A stretch of 5,131 nt of DNA from an uncultured Eubacterium sp. (GTDB lineage: Bacteria; Bacillota_A; Clostridia; Lachnospirales; Lachnospiraceae). Location: assembly GCA_948468465.1 (NCBI GenBank), contig CAOKJJ010000262.1, positions 1 to 5,131 on the forward strand. Direction: 5' to 3'. The first letter of the stretch is position 1, and each line of letters begins with the position of its first letter. Both the position numbers and the translations under genes were made by a program. The notes under the pieces are model-generated. The model made no database searches. It saw nothing but the letters and a program-made list of their open reading frames with translations, and was not told where the DNA came from. Shown here in pieces: positions 1 to 5,131 of the stretch.

Positions 1-16
1 TATCACACGCTAGAAT

Positions 17-45
17 ATTATATATAGAGATTTTCAGAATGTCAA
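17..45 (-). promoter_or_regulatory. Perfect consensus sigma-A/sigma-70 promoter reading out of the left edge
   Basis: On the minus strand TTGACA (40-45) is followed after exactly 17 bases by TATAAT (17-22): both hexamers and the spacer match the housekeeping consensus with no mismatch. The predicted start of transcription is about position 8-11, so the gene it serves lies beyond position 1. It lies about 90 bases beyond the rpoC terminator hairpin. In many Firmicutes rpoC is followed by rpsL-rpsG-fusA-tuf, which would suit a strong promoter; that identity is inferred from gene-order knowledge, not seen here. Confidence 0.85.
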
Positions 46-60
46 GGAAGATTTCTCTAT
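24..60. repeat. 7-base inverted repeat centred on the -35 box
   Basis: ATAGAGA (24-30) and TCTCTAT (54-60) are exact inverted copies separated by 23 bases. One arm lies in the promoter spacer, the other just upstream of the -35 hexamer, and the centre of symmetry (42) falls inside the -35 box. The geometry would fit an operator, but a 7-base repeat in AT-rich DNA can arise by chance, so only the repeat itself is supported. Confidence 0.35.
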
Positions 61-105
61 TTCAGCATATTGCACTGTTTCACATTTATTTTTCCCCGTT
101 TTTAG

Positions 106-149
106 AAAAAAATACCATCAAAAAAAATACTATCAAAAAAATACCACCG
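106..149. repeat. Three tandem copies of a 14-15 base unit, A-tract plus TACYAYC
   Basis: The plus strand shows a tract of six to eight A residues followed by TACCATC, TACTATC and TACCACC. The TAC motifs begin at 113, 128 and 142, so the period is 15 then 14 bases. The copy nearest rpoC is the distal arm of the terminator. Read as minus-strand RNA, the other two copies provide two further GGTA-T7 or AGTA-T8 segments directly downstream of the first termination point. Confidence 0.9.
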
Positions 150-178
150 AAAGAATTTTCTCTCCTGTGGTATTTTTT
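135..178 (-). terminator. Intrinsic terminator after rpoC
   Basis: Arms 167-178 and 136-147 are perfect 12-base complements (AAAAAATACCAC against GTGGTATTTTTT) enclosing a 19-base loop. On the minus strand the hairpin starts 31 bases after the rpoC stop codon, and its 3' arm runs into seven T residues (135-141). The GC core is short (CCAC/GTGG), with the rest of the stem formed by A-tract/T-tract pairing. Because both strands carry A-stem-T, the element could also stop transcription entering from the left on the plus strand, although no plus-strand gene is visible. Confidence 0.88.
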
Positions 179-208
179 CCGATTATATCATGATTATATT
201 TTTATCTG

Positions 209-3200
209 TTAATCCAGCAAAGCATATTCTTCATTGTCTGCCCGATCCGGCACTTCCCCGTCGTATGCCGTGTCGTCATACGTATCTTCTTCGTATGCTT
301 CCTCTTTTTCCAGGCCATCCGCATATGCTCTCATGCTGGCTGCGTCTGAAAATACCGGATGATCTGCTTCCTGTGCCATGAAATCATCTTCCTCACCGTC
401 TGCTTCAAACAGCTCATCTTCATCATCCATCGCAAACAGTGCTGTATGCCCGCCCGCTGTATCCGCATGCTCTGATGTCCCGGCTCCTTCATCAAACTCC
501 ATAAAGTCCTCTTCACTGAACACGACTTCCTGCTCGTTCACGTCCGAATCGAGTTTAATGCTGCGGTAACGCTTCATGCCCGTACCAGCCGGAATCAGCT
601 TACCAATAATAACGTTCTCTTTCAGGCCGATCAGCGGGTCAATCTTGCCCTTAATCGCTGCTTCTGTCAGTACTTTCGTTGTTTCCTGGAAAGATGCCGC
701 TGATAAGAAAGAGTTCGTGGCAAGCGAAGCCTTTGTAATACCCAGCAGTACCTGTGCTCCTTCTGCTGGTTCTAGCCCTTCTTTCTCAAGTCTTTCATTT
801 GCATCTTCAAATTCCAGATTATCTACTAATGTTCCCGGCAGGAAATCTGAATCTCCGTTATTTTCAATGCGAATCTTCTTTAACATCTGACGTACAATGA
901 CCTCAATATGCTTATCATTGATTTCCACACCCTGCAGACGATATACACGCTGTACTTCACGCAGCAAATAATCCTGAACGGCGCGCACGCCTTTGATTTT
1001 TAAAATATCGTGCGGATTGACAGAACCTTCTGTCAGCTCGTCGCCGGCTTCCAGCAAAGCCCCGTCCATAACCTTGATGCGGGAGCCATAAGGAATCAGA
1101 TAAGCTTTTGATTCACCGGATTCCTGGTTTGTTACGATAATCTCACGTTTCTTTTTCGTGTCCTTAATCGTAGCCACACCGCCAAATTCTGTAATGATGG
1201 CAAGACCTTTTGGTTTTCTTGCTTCAAATAACTCCTCGACACGAGGAAGACCCTGTGTAATATCATCTCCCGCAACGCCGCCTGAGTGGAACGTACGCAT
1301 CGTCAGCTGAGTACCTGGCTCTCCGATGGACTGCGCCGCTATAATGCCGACTGCTTCACCTACCTGCACAGACTGCCCGGTCGCCATATTCGTTCCATAA
1401 CATTTTGCGCATACGCCATCCAGCGAACGGCATGTCAGGATCGTACGAATCTTTAATTTTGTAATCGGTTCGCCATTTTTATCCACACCTATGCTCATAA
1501 TTTTTTCTGCGCGTCTCGGTGTAATCATATGATTGGCTTTTACAAGCACATTTCCGTCTCTGTCACAAACAGTTTCACAGGAGAAGCGGCCTGTCAAACG
1601 CTCCTGCAGGCTTTCAATCTCTTCCTTGCCGTCTGCGAACTCTGTAACGACCATGCCTGGAATCTCACGGTCTTTTCCTTCGTTACAGTCTAATTCCCGC
1701 ACAATCAGCTCCTGCGATACGTCTACCAGCCGTCTTGTCAGATAACCGGAGTCCGCTGTACGCAGAGCCGTATCGGACATTCCCTTTCTGGCTCCATGCG
1801 CAGACATAAAGTATTCCAATACGTCAAGTCCTTCACGGAAGTTGGACTTGATCGGCATTTCGATCGTCCTTCCGGTCGTATCCGCCATCAGTCCACGCAT
1901 GCCGGCCAGCTGCTTGATCTGTTTATCAGAACCACGGGCACCCGAATCTGCCATCATGAAGATATTATTATATTTATCGAGTCCGGACAGCAGCGCCTGC
2001 GTCAGCTCGTCATCCGTCTCTTTCCATACTTCTACAACTTCCTTATAACGCTCTTCTTCTGTGATCAGGCCGCGCTTATACTGTTTTGTAATTCTGTCCA
2101 CCGTATTTTGCGCTTCATTAATCAGTTCCGGCTTCTGAGGCGGCACTGTCATATCAGAAATAGAAACGGTCATCGCCGCCCTTGTGGAATACTTATATCC
2201 CATGGATTTGATATCATCCAGCACTTCCGCCGTCGTTGTAGCCCCATGCACATTAATGACTTTTTCCAGTATTTGCTTTAACTGCTTCTTCGCCACATGG
2301 AAGTCAACTTCCAGCAGCAGCTCATTTTCCGGCTTGCTGCGGTCAACAAACCCCAAATCCTGCGGAATAATTTCATTAAAAATAAATCTTCCCAGCGTAG
2401 ACTCAATCGTGCCTGTTTTTATCGTCCCATCCGGCAGATTTCTGCTTACACGCACATGGATTCGGCTGTGCAGCGTACATGCCTGATTTTCATACGCTAA
2501 AATCGCTTCATTAACATTTTTATAATAAGAACCCTCACCTAAAGAACCCGGACGTTCCTGCGTCAGATAGTAGATCCCAAGTACCATATCCTGCGAAGGC
2601 ACCGCAACCGGACCGCCGTCCGAAGGCTTCAGCAGGTTATTCGGTGACAGCAGCATAAATCGGCATTCTGCCTGCGCTTCCTGCGACAACGGCAGATGGG
2701 CCGCCATCTGATCACCGTCAAAGTCTGCATTGTAAGCCGTACATACAAGCGGATGCAGCTTAATGGCCTTACCTTCGACAAGAATCGGCTCAAACGCCTG
2801 GATTCCCAGACGATGCAGCGTAGGAGCACGGTTTAACATAACCGGGTGTTCCTTAATTACCTCTTCCAGCACATCCCATACTTCTGTCTGCAGACGCTCT
2901 ACCATCTTTTTTGCACTCTTTATGTTATGCGCCGTTCCATTCGAAACAAGCTCTTTCATAACAAACGGCTTAAACAGCTCGATCGCCATTTCTTTCGGCA
3001 GGCCGCACTGATATATTTTCAGTTCCGGGCCTACAACGATAACGGAACGTCCGGAATAGTCCACACGCTTTCCTAACAGGTTCTGTCTGAATCGGCCGCC
3101 TTTGCCCTTTAGCATATCGGAAAGCGACTTCAGCGCGCGGTTTCCAGGTCCTGTAACCGGCCGTCCCCGTCTGCCGTTGTCAATTAAGGCATCTACCGCT

Positions 3201-4093
3201 TCCTGCAGCATACGTTTTTCATTCCGCACAATAATGTCCGGCGCACCGAGCTCCAGCAGCCTGCGCAGCCGGTTATTGCGGTTAATAATTCTCCGATACA
3301 AATCATTCAGGTCAGAGGTTGCAAAACGGCCGCCGTCCAGCTGCACCATTGGACGCAGATCAGGCGGAAGCACCGGAACGACTGTCATGATCATCCACTC
3401 CGGCTTATTTCCGGATTCGTAAAATGCATCTACGACTTCCAGACGCTTGATAATTCTTGCGCGTTTTTGTCCGGTCGCATCTTTCAGCGCGGCTTTTAAC
3501 GACACCGAATCCTTCTCCAAATCTATAGCCTGCAGCAGCTCTAAAATAGACTCCGCACCCATTCCCACACGAAAAGCGCTGCCATATTTCTCTCTGGCCT
3601 CCTGATATTCATTTTCGGACAGTACCTGTTTATAGCTTAACTCCGTCGTTCCCGGATCAAGTACGATATAAGACGCAAAATACAGCACTTTTTCCAGTGT
3701 TCTTGGAGACAAATCCAAAATCAGTCCCATCCGGCTAGGAATGCCTTTAAAATACCAGATATGGGAAACAGGCGCCGCCAGCTCGATATGGCCCATCCGC
3801 TCTCTGCGGACACTTGCCTTTGTGATTTCCACGCCGCATCGGTCGCAAACAACACCTTTATAACGGATTTTCTTATATTTCCCGCAGTGACACTCCCAGT
3901 CCTTGCTTGGCCCAAAGATTTTCTCGCAATACAATCCGTCTTTTTCCGGTTTTAAAGTCCGGTAATTGATCGTCTCCGGTTTTTTTACTTCTCCCTTTGA
4001 CCATTCCCTGATTTTTTCCGGCGAGGCCAGACCAATCTGAATAGCATCAAACTGAATTGGCTGATTGGTTTCTTCATTCATTATTTCTGACAT
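209..4093 (-). CDS. rpoC: DNA-directed RNA polymerase subunit beta-prime
   Basis: This is the complete catalytic beta-prime subunit, 1294 residues from ATG 4091-4093. Visible landmarks in order: N-terminal zinc site Cys68, Cys70, Cys83, Cys86; clamp helices that bind sigma (about 261-309); the [19 protein letters not shown] segment (about 333-351) beside the lid and rudder; the Mg-binding NADFDGD (455-461, Asp457, 459, 461); bridge helix from NFREGLDV to GYLTRRL (about 751-789); second zinc site Cys803, Cys888, Cys895, Cys898; trigger loop [19 protein letters not shown] with His936; and a conserved C-terminal block to about 1171. There is no large insertion after the trigger loop, unlike E. 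coli. The protein is about 95 residues longer than B. subtilis RpoC (about 1199), because residues 1184-1294 form an acidic, probably disordered tail with 41 Asp/Glu and 3 Lys/Arg. The frame is also open from a GTG at 4100-4102, but that codon overlaps the Shine-Dalgarno, so ATG 4093 is preferred. It is co-transcribed with rpoB and followed by a terminator. No frameshift or missing catalytic residue was seen. Confidence 0.99.
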   Translation of the reverse strand: MSEIMNEETNQPIQFDAIQIGLASPEKIREWSKGEVKKPETINYRTLKPEKDGLYCEKIFGPSKDWECHCGKYKKIRYKGVVCDRCGVEITKASVRRERMGHIELAAPVSHIWYFKGIPSRMGLILDLSPRTLEKVLYFASYIVLDPGTTELSYKQVLSENEYQEAREKYGSAFRVGMGAESILELLQAIDLEKDSVSLKAALKDATGQKRARIIKRLEVVDAFYESGNKPEWMIMTVVPVLPPDLRPMVQLDGGRFATSDLNDLYRRIINRNNRLRRLLELGAPDIIVRNEKRMLQEAVDALIDNGRRGRPVTGPGNRALKSLSDMLKGKGGRFRQNLLGKRVDYSGRSVIVVGPELKIYQCGLPKEMAIELFKPFVMKELVSNGTAHNIKSAKKMVERLQTEVWDVLEEVIKEHPVMLNRAPTLHRLGIQAFEPILVEGKAIKLHPLVCTAYNADFDGDQMAAHLPLSQEAQAECRFMLLSPNNLLKPSDGGPVAVPSQDMVLGIYYLTQERPGSLGEGSYYKNVNEAILAYENQACTLHSRIHVRVSRNLPDGTIKTGTIESTLGRFIFNEIIPQDLGFVDRSKPENELLLEVDFHVAKKQLKQILEKVINVHGATTTAEVLDDIKSMGYKYSTRAAMTVSISDMTVPPQKPELINEAQNTVDRITKQYKRGLITEEERYKEVVEVWKETDDELTQALLSGLDKYNNIFMMADSGARGSDKQIKQLAGMRGLMADTTGRTIEMPIKSNFREGLDVLEYFMSAHGARKGMSDTALRTADSGYLTRRLVDVSQELIVRELDCNEGKDREIPGMVVTEFADGKEEIESLQERLTGRFSCETVCDRDGNVLVKANHMITPRRAEKIMSIGVDKNGEPITKLKIRTILTCRSLDGVCAKCYGTNMATGQSVQVGEAVGIIAAQSIGEPGTQLTMRTFHSGGVAGDDITQGLPRVEELFEARKPKGLAIITEFGGVATIKDTKKKREIIVTNQESGESKAYLIPYGSRIKVMDGALLEAGDELTEGSVNPHDILKIKGVRAVQDYLLREVQRVYRLQGVEINDKHIEVIVRQMLKKIRIENNGDSDFLPGTLVDNLEFEDANERLEKEGLEPAEGAQVLLGITKASLATNSFLSAASFQETTKVLTEAAIKGKIDPLIGLKENVIIGKLIPAGTGMKRYRSIKLDSDVNEQEVVFSEEDFMEFDEGAGTSEHADTAGGHTALFAMDDEDELFEADGEEDDFMAQEADHPVFSDAASMRAYADGLEKEEAYEEDTYDDTAYDGEVPDRADNEEYALLD
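254..298 (-). repeat. Three 15-base imperfect tandem repeats inside the rpoC acidic tail
   Basis: RpoC residues 1266-1280 read as three pentads, [10 protein letters not shown] and AYDGE, each with the pattern small residue, Tyr, then mostly acidic residues. The DNA shows the repeat too: GCATACGA opens the first and third units (291-298 and 261-268), 30 bases apart. It is a short in-frame repeat in the non-conserved tail and leaves the conserved core unaffected. Confidence 0.65.
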
Positions 4094-4101
4094 ATATGGC
4101 A

Positions 4102-4108
4102 CTCCCTT
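4102..4108 (-). promoter_or_regulatory. Shine-Dalgarno sequence of rpoC
   Basis: The minus strand reads AAGGGAG here, 8 bases before ATG 4091-4093, which is ideal spacing. The sequence begins directly after the rpoB TAG stop, so rpoC is translated from its own ribosome site in the rpoB-rpoC junction. This site decides the start: the upstream in-frame GTG (4100-4102) uses the last G of the motif and would leave no spacer, while the downstream ATG at 4079-4081 would be 20 bases away. Confidence 0.85.
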
Positions 4109-5131
4109 CTATTCCATATCTGAACCGTCATCATCAAAATCATCTACAAAAATAGAGTCATCTTCATCTTCTTCCAGCTCATCTTCTTCTGCATCCACGA
4201 GTTCTTCACTTTCAGCATCAAATTCCTTCTTGGAAAATCCCATTTTACTGAAAGATTCACTGCTTTCAAATGCAAAATCTTTGTCTCCGGATATAATAGA
4301 ATTCAAATCTGTATTACCATATTCACTCGTTTCCATCAGCTGCACTTCCTTGCGGTTCTCATCCAGCACTCTGACATCCAGCGCCAGTGACTGCAGCTCT
4401 TTGAGCAGTACTTTAAAGGATTCCGGTATGCCAGGCTCCGGTATATTTTCTCCTTTAATAATCGCTTCATAAGTCTTTACACGGCCTACAACGTCATCCG
4501 ACTTCACAGTCAGTATTTCCTGCAGCGTATACGACGCACCATATGCTTCCAGCGCCCATACTTCCATTTCCCCGAAACGCTGACCGCCGAACTGCGCTTT
4601 ACCGCCCAACGGCTGCTGCGTTACTAAGGAATAAGGGCCGGTTGAACGGGCATGAATCTTATCGTCTACCAGATGATGCAGCTTGAGGTAATGCATGTGC
4701 CCGATGGTAACAGGGGAATCAAAATATTCTCCTGTACGTCCGTCACGCAGCCGCACCTTTCCGTCTCTGGAAATCGGCACGCCTTTCCATACTTCCCTGT
4801 GATCTCTGTGGTCAGACAAATACTGAATCACATCTTCACGCAGCTGATCCTGATACTTCGCTTCAAATTCATCCCATTCCATGTTGACATAATCATTTGC
4901 CAGCTCCAGCGTGTCCTGAATGTCAACTTCTCTTGCACCGTCAAACACTGGTGTTTCAATATTAAATCCAAGCGCTTTTGCCGCAAGGCTTAAATGGATC
5001 TCCAGCACCTGCCCGATATTCATACGGGAAGGCACGCCGAGCGGATTCAATACAATATCCAGCGGACGTCCATTCGGCAGAAACGGCATATCTTCTACCG
5101 GCAGCACACGGGAAACGACACCCTTGTTTCC
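4109..5131 (-). CDS. rpoB: DNA-directed RNA polymerase subunit beta, C-terminal part (5' end outside window)
   Basis: This is the last 340 residues of the beta subunit of RNA polymerase, which with beta-prime forms the catalytic cleft that makes RNA from NTPs. The frame is open to the window edge, where it begins GNKGVVSR; the Lys of GNKGV corresponds to E. coli K1073 by motif. Next come the invariant [17 protein letters not shown] block (about residues 25-41), [20 protein letters not shown] (158-177, with the His near the active site) and [18 protein letters not shown] (182-199), which belongs to the C-terminal clamp and anchor region contacting beta-prime. The E. coli protein ends near residue 258 of this fragment; here about 80 more residues follow, and the last 31 (310-340) hold 19 Asp/Glu and no Lys/Arg. 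The stop is TAG, 15 bases before rpoC. The rifampicin-resistance region lies upstream, outside the window. The GTG at 5105-5107 is an internal valine, not a start. Identity is essentially certain. Confidence 0.99.
   Translation of the reverse strand, partial: GNKGVVSRVLPVEDMPFLPNGRPLDIVLNPLGVPSRMNIGQVLEIHLSLAAKALGFNIETPVFDGAREVDIQDTLELANDYVNMEWDEFEAKYQDQLREDVIQYLSDHRDHREVWKGVPISRDGKVRLRDGRTGEYFDSPVTIGHMHYLKLHHLVDDKIHARSTGPYSLVTQQPLGGKAQFGGQRFGEMEVWALEAYGASYTLQEILTVKSDDVVGRVKTYEAIIKGENIPEPGIPESFKVLLKELQSLALDVRVLDENRKEVQLMETSEYGNTDLNSIISGDKDFAFESSESFSKMGFSKKEFDAESEELVDAEEDELEEDEDDSIFVDDFDDDGSDME

Noticed and set aside
181..199. Direct repeat GATTATAT (181-188 and 192-199) with the palindrome ATCATGAT (187-194) between the rpoC stop and its terminator.
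   Set aside because: Eight-base repeats in such AT-rich sequence are expected by chance, and no function is suggested by position.
3..212. Plus-strand open frame from the left edge to a TAA at 210-212, with an ATG at 39-41 that would give 57 residues, including a NTIKK-type repeat.
   Set aside because: It runs through the rpoC terminator and the A-tract repeats and across the consensus minus-strand promoter. It has no ribosome site before the ATG and overlaps the rpoC stop. The peptide is low complexity and unlike any family I recognise, so it is most likely chance.
262..282. CGTATG/CATACG inverted repeat within the rpoC tail, possible hairpin.
   Set aside because: It is six bases long, lies inside coding sequence and follows from the repeated Ala-Tyr and Thr-Tyr codons; no T-tract follows.
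378..569. Plus-strand serine-rich open frame opposite the RpoC tail.
   Set aside because: Same cause: antisense of acidic codons in rpoC, with no ribosome site or family resemblance.
1796..2281. Plus-strand open frame of 161 codons, the longest on that strand.
   Set aside because: It lies wholly antisense to the highly conserved middle of rpoC and is rich in His, Arg, Ile and Phe in a way that reflects the complement of rpoC codons; no recognisable domain.
4065..4472. Plus-strand serine-rich open frame of 135 codons opposite the end of rpoB.
   Set aside because: The poly-Ser run is the antisense reading of the Asp/Glu codons (GAA, GAT, GAG) in the RpoB acidic tail. It is a composition shadow.
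4884..4889. TTGACA on the plus strand inside rpoB as a possible antisense promoter.
   Set aside because: At 17 bases spacing the sequence is CAGCGT, which is not a -10 box, and nothing on the plus strand downstream looks like a gene.

Overview
The window carries the 3' end of the RNA polymerase core operon of a Gram-positive anaerobe. Everything recognisable is on the minus strand: the last 340 codons of rpoB, the complete rpoC, then a 208-base intergenic region. The protein sequences match the Clostridia type: RpoC lacks the large trigger-loop insertion of Proteobacteria, both subunits end in acidic extensions, and the wording of the RpoC N-terminal zinc-binding region resembles Lachnospiraceae as I remember that family. 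The assignment to Clostridia is fairly safe; Lachnospiraceae is a moderate-confidence guess made without any search.

Layout, read in the direction of transcription (right to left). rpoB enters at 5131 already inside its conserved catalytic region and stops with TAG at 4109. A Shine-Dalgarno sequence sits at 4102-4108, and rpoC starts 15 bases after the rpoB stop, at ATG 4091-4093. rpoC ends with TAA at 209-211. About 30 AT-rich bases later there is an intrinsic terminator (stem arms 167-178 and 136-147). Its distal arm and T-tract are repeated twice more downstream (three copies in 106-149). After the terminator a perfect consensus housekeeping promoter (TTGACA, 17-base spacer, TATAAT) at 17-45 points out of the left edge. 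It presumably drives the next operon; in many Firmicutes that is rpsL-rpsG-fusA-tuf, but no part of that gene is visible here.

The two genes make the beta and beta-prime subunits, which together form the active-site cleft of the single bacterial RNA polymerase. Close spacing with no internal terminator indicates co-transcription and balanced synthesis. The terminator followed by a strong new promoter suggests that expression of the polymerase is uncoupled from the next gene.

I found no sign of a novel system, mobile element, CRISPR array or RNA gene. The points worth a second look are the consensus promoter, the triplicated terminator arm, the acidic tails on both large subunits (with a small tyrosine-acid pentad repeat in RpoC), and the choice of rpoC start codon.
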